Below, one piece after another: positions 25,435 through 33,308 of a stretch of 64,000 bases of DNA. Position 1 is the stretch's first letter. Each line of letters opens with the position of its first letter. The DNA is from Actinomycetales bacterium (GTDB taxonomy: Bacteria; Actinomycetota; Actinomycetes; Mycobacteriales; Micromonosporaceae): the NCBI GenBank assembly GCA_002919305.1, contig PKFB01000058.1, forward strand, positions 1 through 64,000. The letters run 5' to 3'. The notes beneath the pieces were generated by a model. It was not told the origin of the DNA and searched no databases. It saw nothing but the letters and a program-made list of their open reading frames with translations. Both the position numbers and the translations under genes were made by a program.

Positions 25435-26355
25435 ATGCTCCGTTCCGTGATCCTCGCCGCGGCCCGTAACGAAGCGTTGGAACGGTTCGTGGAGACAGCA
25501 CCGCTGACCCGTGGAATCGTTGACCGGTTCGTCGCCGGGCCGACCCTCGACGACGCCCTTCACGTCAGTGGCGTGTTAACCGCCGATGGGCTCACCGTGA
25601 CCATCGACCACCTCGGTGAGGACACCAAGACACCGGAGCAGGCGCTTGCGGTGCGGCAGGCGTACGTGGAGCTGCTCACGGCACTGGGAGAGCGCGGACT
25701 GACTCCCGCTGCCGAGGTGAGCGTGAAACTGTCAGCGCTCGGGCAGACCTTCGACGAACGGCTGGCCCGAGAACACGCCCGCGCCATCTGCCAGGCAGCA
25801 GCCAACGCGGGGACGACGGTCACCCTCGACATGGAGGATCACACCAAGACCGACTCGACCCTGGAGATCCTCACCGACCTGCGTAAAGACTTCCCGAACA
25901 CCGGCGTGGCGTTGCAGGCGTACCTGCGGCGTACCGAGGCCGACTGCCAGGAGCTGGCGTACGCCGGGTCGCGGGTGCGGCTGTGCAAGGGGGCATACGC
26001 GGAGCCGGAGTCAGTGGCGTACCAGTCCCGCGTCGAGGTGGACAAGTCCTACGTGCGCTGCCTCAACGTGCTGATGGCGGGTGAGGGGTACCCGATGCTG
26101 GCGACCCACGATCCGCGCCTGATCGCGATCGGCCAGGATCGGGCCGCCTGGTACGACCGGGAGCCGGGTTCCTACGAGTTCCAGATGCTGCACGGGATCC
26201 GCCCCGAAGAACAGCGCCGCCTCGCCGCGGCCGGGCACACCGTGCGGGTCTACGTCCCCTACGGCACCCAGTGGTACGGCTACCTGATGCGGCGGCTCGC
26301 CGAGCGACCGGCCAATGTGGGTTTTTTCCTCCGCTCGTTGATCTCTCGGCGGTGA
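25435..26355 (+). CDS. Proline dehydrogenase (monofunctional)
   Basis: Oxidises L-proline to pyrroline-5-carboxylate with FAD, passing electrons to the quinone pool. 306 residues, matching the short PutB-type of Gram-positives; the partner P5C dehydrogenase is not in the window. FAD/proline barrel motifs are visible: VSVKLSALGQ, VTLDMEDHTKTD, GVALQAYLRRTEAD, RLCKGAYAEP, LATHDPRLI, YEFQMLHGIRPE and VRVYVPYGTQWYGYLMRRL. ATG 25435 has TACTCT 7 bases upstream (leaderless type) and gives the normal N-terminus; an ATG at 25408 is an alternative. Confidence 0.93.
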   Translation: MLRSVILAAARNEALERFVETAPLTRGIVDRFVAGPTLDDALHVSGVLTADGLTVTIDHLGEDTKTPEQALAVRQAYVELLTALGERGLTPAAEVSVKLSALGQTFDERLAREHARAICQAAANAGTTVTLDMEDHTKTDSTLEILTDLRKDFPNTGVALQAYLRRTEADCQELAYAGSRVRLCKGAYAEPESVAYQSRVEVDKSYVRCLNVLMAGEGYPMLATHDPRLIAIGQDRAAWYDREPGSYEFQMLHGIRPEEQRRLAAAGHTVRVYVPYGTQWYGYLMRRLAERPANVGFFLRSLISRR

Positions 26356-26500
26356 TTCCATCACGTATTGCGGTGTGATCGGTCACCTAAAGATATCGCG
26401 CGGATCACACTGGCAACGTTACTGTTCAGAAAGCACGTGCGTGTCCCTCCCGGCGGAGGGGAAGCCGCCGGCCGACACGTGCCGATGGGTCGGAAGAGAT

Positions 26501-26761
26501 ATGGCCGGATCACGAGCGAGCAATCGCCCACCGGGACAGAGCGGACGAGATCGGATCAGTCCCCGCGGGGGCGATCCACTGTCGGAGGTGAAGTTCCTGA
26601 CCGTAGCCGAGGTGGCGGCCCTGATGAGGGTGTCCAAAATGACGGTATACAGACTTGTCCATTCGGGTGAACTAGGGGCCGTGCGGGTGGGACGATCTTT
26701 CCGAGTCCCTGAGCACGCGATCCACGCGTACCTCAAGGACGCTTTCACGGACTCCGCCTGA
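26501..26761 (+). CDS. Small MerR/BldC-type helix-turn-helix protein
   Basis: 86 residues from ATG 26501 (GGAAGAG six bases upstream). The core, KFLTVAEVAALMRVSKMTVYRLVHSGELGAVRVGRSFRVPE, is a winged helix of the excisionase/BldC type with VSKMTVYRL as the recognition helix. The first 28 residues are Arg/Ser-rich and disordered; a GTG at 26588 would give a 57-residue form. In mycobacteria (Rv0500A) and related species it precedes bS22 as here. Its targets are unknown. Confidence 0.85.
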   Translation: MAGSRASNRPPGQSGRDRISPRGGDPLSEVKFLTVAEVAALMRVSKMTVYRLVHSGELGAVRVGRSFRVPEHAIHAYLKDAFTDSA

Positions 26762-26815
26762 GCGGCCCTCTGGGGAAGCCCGTTACTCTGGACGGGTTCG
26801 TCAACCTCAAAAATT

Positions 26816-26845
26816 CCGTACCGGCGTCACACGACGCCGGTACGG
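26816..26845 (+). promoter_or_regulatory. Perfect 13-base-pair hairpin in front of the bS22 gene
   Basis: CCGTACCGGCGTC (26816-26828) and GACGCCGGTACGG (26833-26845) are fully complementary with the loop ACAC. It lies between the HTH gene and bS22, 24 bases before the ATG, preceded by an A-run (CAAAAATT). No T-run follows. It may be an mRNA processing or attenuation element setting bS22 expression apart from the HTH gene. Confidence 0.6.
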
Positions 26846-26869
26846 CTGGCTACGCAAGGGGAATCACGT

Positions 26870-26971
26870 ATGGGCTCGGTGGTCAAGAAGCGCCGCAAGC
26901 GCATGGCTAAGAAGAAGCACCGCAAGCTGCTGCGCAAGACCCGTATTCAGCGCCGTCGTCTAGGCAAGTAA
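26870..26971 (+). CDS. Small ribosomal protein bS22 (AURKAIP1/COX24-type, 33 residues)
   Basis: 33 residues, almost half Lys/Arg: [19 protein letters not shown] followed by [14 protein letters not shown]. This matches the extra 30S protein found in mycobacterial ribosomes near the decoding centre. ATG at 26870, AGGGGA upstream, TAA at 26969. Too short for most gene finders but highly conserved in actinobacteria, always between the HTH gene and the epimerase. Confidence 0.95.
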   Translation: MGSVVKKRRKRMAKKKHRKLLRKTRIQRRRLGK

Positions 26972-26985
26972 CACCCGGGTCCACC

Positions 26986-28020
26986 GTGTCCAACGTCGTT
27001 CTCGTCACCGGGGCCAGTCGGTACATGGGGGCCGCCATCGCGGGCCGCCTCGCCAGTGATGAGCGGGTCGGGCACGTGATCGGCGTGGACACCACCATGC
27101 CCTCCGACGAGACCACGGCGCTATTGGGCCGGGCGGAGTTCATCCATGCCGACATCCGGCATCCCCTGATCGGCAGGATCCTCGCTCAAACCGAGCCGGA
27201 CACGGTGGTGCACATGGCCGTGGTGGCCTCCCCGGCGCGGGCCGGGGGACGCGCGGCGATGAAGGAAGTGAACGTCATCGGGACGATGCAGCTGCTAGCC
27301 GCCTGTCAGAAAACCCCAAGTGTCTCCAAACTGGTGGTGAAGTCCTCGGTGGCGGCCTACGGCGCATCCTCGCGGGATCCGGCTCTGTTCACAGAGGAAA
27401 CCGAGCCGCGAGCGATGCCCCGAGGCGGGTACGCCAAGGACATTGTGGAGATCGAGGGGTATGTGCGGGGATTTGCGCGGCGTCGTCCCGACGTCACAGT
27501 GACCGTGCTGCGGTTCGCCCCATTCGTGGGGGCCCGCGCGAACACGACGTTGACGCGTTATTTCTCGCTGCCGGTGGTGCCCACCGTGTTTGGGCGTGAC
27601 CCACGCGTGCAGTTCGTCCACGTTGACGACGCTTTGGAGGTGCTCCACCGCAGTGTGTTGGAGCACCATCCCGGCGTGTTCAACGTCGCCGGACCCGGAG
27701 TGCTGTCACTGTCTCAGGCGATCCGGCGGGCGGGACGGGTACCGCTGCCGGTGCCCGATGTCGGATTGTCCGTGGTGGCCGCCCTCGCTCGACACAGCGG
27801 CCTGATCGATTTCTCCTTGGATCAGATTGATTTTCTGGTGCACGGTCGGGTGGTCGACACCACCCGGCTGAAGGAGGAGTTCGGTTACCTGCCCCGGCGT
27901 ACCGTCGATGCTTTTGACGATTTCATCCGGGGACACGACCTGGCCTCCGTGCTCAGCCCGGAGAACGTGAAAGCCGTCGAGCGAACCATCCTGGAGTGGA
28001 TCCGGCATGCCCGTCGCTGA
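26986..28020 (+). CDS. NAD-dependent epimerase/dehydratase (extended SDR, GalE2-like)
   Basis: 344 residues. Nucleotide-binding loop VLVTGASRYMGAAIAGRLA at the N-terminus (the usual GxxGxxG is TGASRYMG), VVHMAVVASP, SSVAAYGAS with Ser, and GGYAKDIVE holding the Tyr-x3-Lys pair. The C-terminus (VEHHPGVFNVAGPGVL) is normal. GTG at 26986, 14 bases after bS22. Overlaps the next gene by 14 bases. Substrate probably a nucleotide sugar, not determined; equals Rv0501 by position. Confidence 0.85.
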   Translation: MSNVVLVTGASRYMGAAIAGRLASDERVGHVIGVDTTMPSDETTALLGRAEFIHADIRHPLIGRILAQTEPDTVVHMAVVASPARAGGRAAMKEVNVIGTMQLLAACQKTPSVSKLVVKSSVAAYGASSRDPALFTEETEPRAMPRGGYAKDIVEIEGYVRGFARRRPDVTVTVLRFAPFVGARANTTLTRYFSLPVVPTVFGRDPRVQFVHVDDALEVLHRSVLEHHPGVFNVAGPGVLSLSQAIRRAGRVPLPVPDVGLSVVAALARHSGLIDFSLDQIDFLVHGRVVDTTRLKEEFGYLPRRTVDAFDDFIRGHDLASVLSPENVKAVERTILEWIRHARR

Positions 28021-28915
28021 GAGAACCGGGCCCAGGGAGCCCATAACCGGGGACATTTGGGATCAGCGGGTGGCGAACGCCTTGGCGTTCCTGCGGCGCC
28101 GTATCACCGGCGAGTACGAGATCGACGAGTTCGGGTTCGATCCCGAGCTGTCCACCCAGGTGATCGCGCCGCTGCTGCGACCGCTGTACCGGCACTGGTT
28201 CCGAGTCGAGGTGATCGGCATCGAGAACGTGCCGGCCGCCGGATCAGCCCTCGTCGTGGCTAACCACTCCGGCACCATCGCGCTCGACGCCGTGATGCTG
28301 GCCTTGGCCCTGTACGACGAACACCCAGCCCGGCGGCACCTACGGCTGCTCGGCGCGGATTTGGTGTTCCAGCTCCCGGTGATCGGAGAGTACGCGCGGA
28401 AGATGGGCGCCACCCTGGCCTGCATGCCGGACGCTGAGCGGCTGCTGGAGGCTGGGGAGGTCGTGGGGGTCTTCCCAGAGGGGTTCAAGGGGATCGGCAA
28501 ACCCTTCTCAGAGCGTTACCGGCTGCAGCGTTTTGGGCGGGGCGGGTTCGTCGCCGCCGCGCTGCGTACCGGGGCACCGATCATCCCGGTCTCCATCGTG
28601 GGTGCGGAGGAGATCTACCCCCTCATCGGGAACATTCGGCCGTTGGCGCGGCTGCTGGGCGTACCGTACTTCCCGGTGACGCCGACCTTCCCATGGCTGG
28701 GGCCGTTGGGCCTGGTCCCGTTGCCGAGTAAGTGGCTGATTGAGTTCGGCGAGCCGATCTACACCCTGGGCGACAGTGAGCTAGCGGATGACCCGATGGC
28801 GGTCTTCGACCTCGCCGACCGGGTACGGGAGATCATCCAGCAGAACCTCTACCGCCTGCTGCGGCTCCGAGGCGGCGCTTTCTCCCACTCGTCCTCCTCA
28901 GAAGACTCAAACTAG
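28007..28915 (+). CDS. Lysophospholipid acyltransferase family protein (PlsC-like)
   Basis: 302 residues. The HX4D motif is NHSGTIALDAVM (His/Asp, near residues 85-91), followed by the glycerol-phosphate motif FPEGFKGIGKPFSERYRLQRF and a P-type motif GAPIIPVSIVG. These enzymes transfer fatty acyl groups to lysophospholipids at the inner membrane surface. ATG 28007 lies within the end of the epimerase gene, so the two are coupled. A Ser-rich tail (SHSSSSEDSN) ends the protein. Equals Rv0502 by position. Confidence 0.88.
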   Translation: MPVAERTGPREPITGDIWDQRVANALAFLRRRITGEYEIDEFGFDPELSTQVIAPLLRPLYRHWFRVEVIGIENVPAAGSALVVANHSGTIALDAVMLALALYDEHPARRHLRLLGADLVFQLPVIGEYARKMGATLACMPDAERLLEAGEVVGVFPEGFKGIGKPFSERYRLQRFGRGGFVAAALRTGAPIIPVSIVGAEEIYPLIGNIRPLARLLGVPYFPVTPTFPWLGPLGLVPLPSKWLIEFGEPIYTLGDSELADDPMAVFDLADRVREIIQQNLYRLLRLRGGAFSHSSSSEDSN

Positions 28916-29237
28916 TCAGCCTCATATGAGGCGGTCCGTGACTGTGAAGCGGCCGTGTCGCGTCGACGGGAAAGGCGCCCCGCACCCACTCCGTGGTGCG
29001 AACCAGCCGCTAACAGCACTGTCGTGCCGCGGTCGTTGAGGCGAGAACCAAGGTGGAACAGACCCGTACAGGCGGGAAATAGGAATAGAGGAGGCTCGCC
29101 TCGACGGTGGGGTACGCCCCGCGCCACGCTACTGACGAGCCTCCGATGTGAAAGAGCGACGATCAATACGGGGGATCACACCGGCATATACCGGTGACGG
29201 TATCTTCCATTGTCCTACCGTGACCCAACCGGCGGGT
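28916..29237. other. Convergent intergenic region
   Basis: Between the acyltransferase and HAD-IB genes, which point at each other. It contains the structured element at 29090-29144 and no gene. Confidence 0.5.
29090..29144. terminator. Structured element between convergent genes
   Basis: GGAGGCTCG (29090-29098) pairs with CGAGCCTCC (29136-29144) around a 37-base loop; within the loop GGGGTACGCCCC-like pairs can form a second stem. The likely role is a two-way terminator, but the size and nested form would also fit a small structured RNA. Confidence 0.5.
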
Positions 29238-30137
29238 TCACCGACTTTTCGCTTGGCGGCGCGCCGCGATCCCAACGGCCACCGCGCCGGTCACCAGGCC
29301 GGCGCCCACCAAACATGGAAGAGCGATCTTGACGGCTTTTCGGCCGGTCCGAAAGTCCTGGATTTCCCACCCCCGGGCACGGGCCTCGCGGCGTAGGGCG
29401 CTGTCGGGGTTGACAGCGACCGCGTGCCCGACGGTGGTGAGCATCGGCAGATCGTTGTAGGAGTCGCTGTAGGCGCTGCAGCGGGACAGGTCCAGCCCTT
29501 CTCGTTCGGCGAGCGCCCGGATCGCCTCGGCCTTGGCCTGTCCGTGCAGGATGTCACCGACCAGGCGGCCAGTGTAGCGACCGTCGCGAATCTCGGCGAC
29601 CGTGCCCAGCGCCCCGGTCAGCCCGAGACGACGCGCGATCAGGTTGCCCAGCTCCACCGGTGCGGCGGTGACGAGCCACACCTGCGCACCCGCCCGCATG
29701 TGCAGGGAGGCCAACGCCCGGGTTCCGGACCAGATCCTTTCGGCCATCAATTCGTCGTAGATCGCTTCGCTCAGTTCCACGATCTCGGAGACCGGCCGGC
29801 CAGCGACGAAGGCCAACGCGGACTGCTTAGCCGCGGCGATGTCGATGTGGTCTTCGCTCATGAGCCGGAACTTCAGCTGTTGCCAGGCGAATTTCAGAAG
29901 ATCACGCGTGGTGAAGTAATCCCGGGAGGCCAGGCCGCGGGCGAACCAGTAGATCGACGCCCCCCGCATCATGGTGTTGTCTAGATCGAAGAAGGCGGCG
30001 GTTCCGGGCGCTGCCTTCGATTCCGAAGGCTGCTCGGTGGCCCCGACCACGGCCGCCTCTGCGCTGGCCACTCCTGCCAGGTGCGCGCGGTCAGCGCGCT
30101 CTTCCTGGGCTTGTCTGCGGAATCGGGTCACCGCCAC
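29238..30137 (-). CDS. HAD-IB family phosphatase (SerB1-like)
   Basis: 299 residues. The nucleophile motif is FFDLDNTMM (D51, D53, T55), with the motif III/IV region SDSYNDLPML and the second motif VTAAP. This is the HAD subfamily IB, related to phosphoserine phosphatase but substrate unproven. About 45 disordered residues precede the domain and a hydrophobic stretch (CLVGAGLVTGAVAVGIAA) with a basic tail follows, so it is probably membrane-anchored by its C-terminus. GTG at 30137 after AAGGAAGGCGG. Equals Rv0505c by position. Confidence 0.88.
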   Translation of the reverse strand: MAVTRFRRQAQEERADRAHLAGVASAEAAVVGATEQPSESKAAPGTAAFFDLDNTMMRGASIYWFARGLASRDYFTTRDLLKFAWQQLKFRLMSEDHIDIAAAKQSALAFVAGRPVSEIVELSEAIYDELMAERIWSGTRALASLHMRAGAQVWLVTAAPVELGNLIARRLGLTGALGTVAEIRDGRYTGRLVGDILHGQAKAEAIRALAEREGLDLSRCSAYSDSYNDLPMLTTVGHAVAVNPDSALRREARARGWEIQDFRTGRKAVKIALPCLVGAGLVTGAVAVGIAARRQAKSR

Positions 30138-30465
30138 ACCCGCCTTCCTTCACTGAAATCACTGATTTCCTTCACCGAATCGACGCCATGACCTGACGCA
30201 TTGTGTGATTTGGCCGACCGATGGGCTCGTCGGACGGCCACGTGCTTGACCCTACGGTCCCCGTTATTCAAAGACCACCACGCCTGAGGGTAGCTGTCTG
30301 ACCGTACGCCATGCCTCACCTTGGTGTCCGAGCGACCGAGGCACGATGAATCTCCGGGGAGAACGGTACATGACCGGATATATCTCGCTCCCCGGTGGTT
30401 TCGTGGAGCCGTCACAGTATCAGCCGTGACGGCTCCACGATGATCAGACGTGGGGTGGAGCCCAC
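30138..30465. other. Intergenic region between the HAD-IB gene and the DUF5667 gene
   Basis: Both neighbours run leftwards. It contains the 15-base-pair hairpin at 30401-30440 and presumably the HAD-IB promoter. No gene is supported. Confidence 0.45.
30401..30440 (-). terminator. 15-base-pair hairpin after the DUF5667 gene
   Basis: TCGTGGAGCCGTCAC (30401-30415) and GTGACGGCTCCACGA (30426-30440) are fully complementary over a 10-base loop. It starts 26 bases after the DUF5667 stop on that strand. No T-run follows. Very likely the terminator of the sigma factor operon. Confidence 0.75.
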
Positions 30466-31626
30466 TCAGCGACCGAGTAGGTCGCCGATGATGCGAAGGA
30501 GATCCTCCAAGAAGCCGCTGTCGTCGTCAGAGTCCGCATCCGAGGAGGGAGGGACAGTCGATGGCGAGGGCAGGATGCTCGGAGGAGTGGGAGTGGCGGG
30601 CAGACCATCGGACGGCGGCATGGAGGTGTCGCTGGGAGTCGGTGTGACCTCCTGCCCAGGCGACGCGTCGGGAGTGTCGGGAGTGTCATTCCCCCGTTGG
30701 GAGCCCGAATCCCGATTCTCCGATGAGGATGACTCTTCCTCATCGGTAGCGGGGAGCGCTGAACAGCGCTGAGGGAGCGGACCGAGATCGTCCACCTCGG
30801 CGCTGTCACTGCTGGTACAGGGCAGCAGGCGTCTCAGCTCGGCCGAGCGGTCCTGGATCCGGTTGAGCAGATCCAACGACGTGAGGGCGCGTTGCCGGAA
30901 CTCACCTTCCAGGGTGTCGGCCAGATCAGCGACCTCGGGCAGCTGTTGGCTGGTGAAGGCGTCCACGGCGTCCAGGAGGCTAGGCTCTCCACGATCCACT
31001 GCGGCGGTGGTGAGGAGAAAGACCCCGGCTGTGCTGTCCTCGTCCATGTCGTCCAGCACATCAGGCAGAAGCCGTGGGTTGTCGGCGATGGCCACGGCCT
31101 CGGCCAGGCGGGTACGCGCGAACTCCAGATGCAGCTGTCCCCGGTTGACGTCGGAGCCAGCCAGGGCCAGCTGGGCCCGTTCGGTCTGCCGTTTCACCCC
31201 GTACAACGCCTCGCCGGGCAACGCGTCACCGCTGGCGGCGGAGACCCCGGTGAGTCCCAGGAGCGCCGCGAGGGCGGCGAACGCCAGGCCCAACCGTAGA
31301 CCGGGCCGGCGAACCGACGTGGTCTGTGGGGCGTCGTCCGGTTCGGCCTCCTGCGTAGCGGTGACTCCGATGCCTCTGGCCGCTGCGGTATCCATGAGCT
31401 GCTGCCGCAGGCGAGCCCTGAAGTCAGGGTCCGGCCGTACCTGATCGCCGATCACGGGCATCTGCTGACGCAGCTGCCGCCCTAGATGGAGCAGCTTCTC
31501 CAGCTCCGGGTCGTGGGCGTCGTGGTGGTACGCGGAGGCATTGGATTCGACCTCGGCCTTATCGGGTGCGTCCAGCAGCTGCGCGAAGCGGTCGGCGCGG
31601 CGGCGTGAAAAGTACGAGAAGATCAC
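30466..31626 (-). CDS. DUF5667 membrane protein, probable anti-sigma partner of the BldN-like sigma factor
   Basis: 386 residues from the GTG at 31626 (GGAAGGAGG upstream). The N-terminal 125 residues are cytoplasmic and helical (RADRFAQLLDAPDKAEV; DPELEKLLHLGRQLRQQM), one membrane helix spans about 130-152 (LRLGLAFAALAALLGLTGVS), and the extracytoplasmic part has two long helices (residues about 160-290; two Cys follow) and then a disordered Ser/Pro/Thr/Asp tail of about 100 residues. In streptomycetes the gene beside bldN encodes the membrane anti-sigma factor RsbN; this protein holds the same place. Direct homology to RsbN is inferred, not shown. Confidence 0.75.
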   Translation of the reverse strand: MIFSYFSRRRADRFAQLLDAPDKAEVESNASAYHHDAHDPELEKLLHLGRQLRQQMPVIGDQVRPDPDFRARLRQQLMDTAAARGIGVTATQEAEPDDAPQTTSVRRPGLRLGLAFAALAALLGLTGVSAASGDALPGEALYGVKRQTERAQLALAGSDVNRGQLHLEFARTRLAEAVAIADNPRLLPDVLDDMDEDSTAGVFLLTTAAVDRGEPSLLDAVDAFTSQQLPEVADLADTLEGEFRQRALTSLDLLNRIQDRSAELRRLLPCTSSDSAEVDDLGPLPQRCSALPATDEEESSSSENRDSGSQRGNDTPDTPDASPGQEVTPTPSDTSMPPSDGLPATPTPPSILPSPSTVPPSSDADSDDDSGFLEDLLRIIGDLLGR

Positions 31627-31837
31627 CGCACGTACCTCCTTCCGCCCGTCGGTACGGCACGGTTGTGGCCGGTGGCCGTGAGTACCAGCTGGGTGGCTGC
31701 TGGCTGCACCTTGACAAACGCAGGGCGTACCGCCGAGGTTACGGTTGCGGCCAAACGGGGATCTGTCGGGTACGTTGCTCCGCCCATCGCGGGTGTGATC
31801 GTCCTGATGTGGTTGTGCGGCTGGACCCGGTGAGGGT

Positions 31838-32737
31838 TCACAGAGTGAATCCTTCCGGTAGCAGCCGCGCCAACGCCCTGACCGCACGATACTGCAACGC
31901 TTTGATAGCCCCCTCGTTCTTGCCCATGGCGCGAGCGGTCTCCGCCACGGAGAAGCCGTGCAGGAACCGCAGCATGATGCACTCTCGCTGTTCCGGATTT
32001 AGGCGGGTGACCGCTTCCAAGAGCGTGGTGTTGGTGATCTTCTCAACGACGGCGGTTTCGGGACTGCCTTCTGGGCCGCGCTCTTCGCGGTCGGTGTCCA
32101 AGACATCGGCGGTGGCGACTTCGAGTCGGTGACGGCCGGACTTGAAGTGGTCGGCCACCAGGTTCCGGGCGATGGTCACCAGCCACGCCCCCAGATCACG
32201 GCCTTGATAGGTGAGGCTGCCGATCCGTTTGAGGGCGCGGAGGAAGACCTCTTGGGTGAGATCTTCAGCGAGGGTGCGGTTTCCTACCCGGAAGTAGACA
32301 TATCGGAAAACGGTGTCGAGATAACGGTCATAGAGCGCCCCGAATGCTTCGGCATCCCCGTTCTGCGCGTGCTCCACGAGCTCCCAGACCTCAGGGGTGG
32401 GCGACCCTGGATCGGGTTCTGGCCCCCCTCCGAAGGATGGGCCCGTTTGTGGGGTCGCTGATCGCGGAGGAGTTGGCGACCGTTCAGCTGCGCGCGGACT
32501 GGGGGCGGGGCGCCGAGTACGTGGCGTGGGTTCTGTGGAGGGTTCGGTGCTGGCTACCCCTCTCCGACCTTGAGGGCGCCCGGGGGAGCGGTCCGTGGTG
32601 GTGGAGGATCCGCTGCGGTGAGAGCTTGAGCGGCGGGTATCACCGCGGATCACCGAGACGAGCATCATCCACAGTTCGTCGCTCACAACGGACTGACGCG
32701 CGGCGGTGAAGTCGCCGGGTGAGGCGTAGCTGCTCAC
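31838..32737 (-). CDS. bldN: ECF sigma factor, BldN-like, with N-terminal extension
   Basis: 299 residues from a GTG with GGGAGG upstream. Region 2 is residues 115-185 (DAEAFGALYDRYLDTVFRYVYFRV, LAEDLTQEVFLRAL), region 4 about 235-290 (LNPEQRECIMLRFLHGFSVAETARAMGKNEGAIK). Residues 1-114 precede region 2; their last 80 are a Pro/Arg/Ser-rich linker. The S. coelicolor BldN sigma factor, which drives aerial-hypha genes, is also made with a long pro-sequence that is cleaved off. Proximity to rex and the following DUF5667 membrane protein fit that assignment. Family certain, bldN orthology likely. Confidence 0.8.
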   Translation of the reverse strand: MSSYASPGDFTAARQSVVSDELWMMLVSVIRGDTRRSSSHRSGSSTTTDRSPGRPQGRRGVASTEPSTEPTPRTRRPAPSPRAAERSPTPPRSATPQTGPSFGGGPEPDPGSPTPEVWELVEHAQNGDAEAFGALYDRYLDTVFRYVYFRVGNRTLAEDLTQEVFLRALKRIGSLTYQGRDLGAWLVTIARNLVADHFKSGRHRLEVATADVLDTDREERGPEGSPETAVVEKITNTTLLEAVTRLNPEQRECIMLRFLHGFSVAETARAMGKNEGAIKALQYRAVRALARLLPEGFTL

Positions 32738-32964
32738 GTGTATGCCTCCCGGGAGCCGTGCTTCGGATAGGGGTTAGCGCGGCCAGGATGGGCGAGATGT
32801 ATCGGCGGCGCTTCGACAGGCACGGCGGCCTCCTCGGGTGAGGGGTGTCGGGACCCAAGGTAATGGGACGAGCCGACCAAACGATGATAAATCGCACTCG
32901 TCACTCTTGCGTACATATCTGATTACTGAGAGGCATATTGTGTCGACGCGCTTACGCGGCATGT

Positions 32965-32979
32965 CGCACACGTTGTGCG
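32965..32979. promoter_or_regulatory. Palindrome upstream of the BldN-like gene
   Basis: CGCACA-CGT-TGTGCG is a perfect 6-base-pair dyad with a 3-base centre, about 230 bases before the sigma factor start. Candidate operator; the binding protein is unknown. Confidence 0.35.
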
Positions 32980-33078
32980 TCTTTCTGGACTCAGTGAGAT
33001 AAGTCGCCCTGGATCTTCCTTCCTTGCGTCTGTTTGCGCCGCCGGATGGGGCTTGCTGCCCGATCTTTAGGGTCATAT

Positions 33079-33092
33079 GTGACATATGTCAC
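33079..33092. promoter_or_regulatory. Perfect palindrome GTGACATATGTCAC between bldN and the ligase gene
   Basis: Fourteen bases, fully self-complementary; in context TGTGACATATGTCACT. It fits GTG-N6-GNCAC (Crp of actinobacteria) and TGTGA-N6-TCACA (Crp/Fnr), and on the other strand reads AGTGACATATGTCACA, close to BldD boxes. BldD controls bldN in streptomycetes, so either reading is biologically sensible. Distance: 342 bases from the sigma factor start, 217 from the ligase start. Confidence 0.5.
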
Positions 33093-33308
33093 TTATTTGG
33101 TCGTCTCCTTGTCCCGAAGCCTCAGCTTCGTGCGTCGTTGATCCGATCTGTCGAGGCGGCGATAAGCGCTGGCGCGCCAGGCGTACGCTTCTACGCTCAA
33201 CAGCAAGGACGGCCCGGCGACGCGCCGGATGCCGCGGCGTCTGATGGTCATGGGCCACCAGTACGGTACGGGTCGCCACCACAAGATCGGCCACCGCCGG
33301 GGCTAATC

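Larger units (their letters stand above)
32738..33308. other. Divergent promoter region between bldN and the ligase gene
   Basis: About 570 bases with two palindromes (32965-32979 and 33079-33092, listed separately). Frames in this stretch belong to no recognisable protein; the ligase frame is open to 33024 but its family-like sequence starts at 33309. Confidence 0.5.

Noticed and set aside
29041-29144. Possible 6C-type small RNA near a HAD-IB gene
   Set aside because: The C-runs in hairpin loops that define it are absent.
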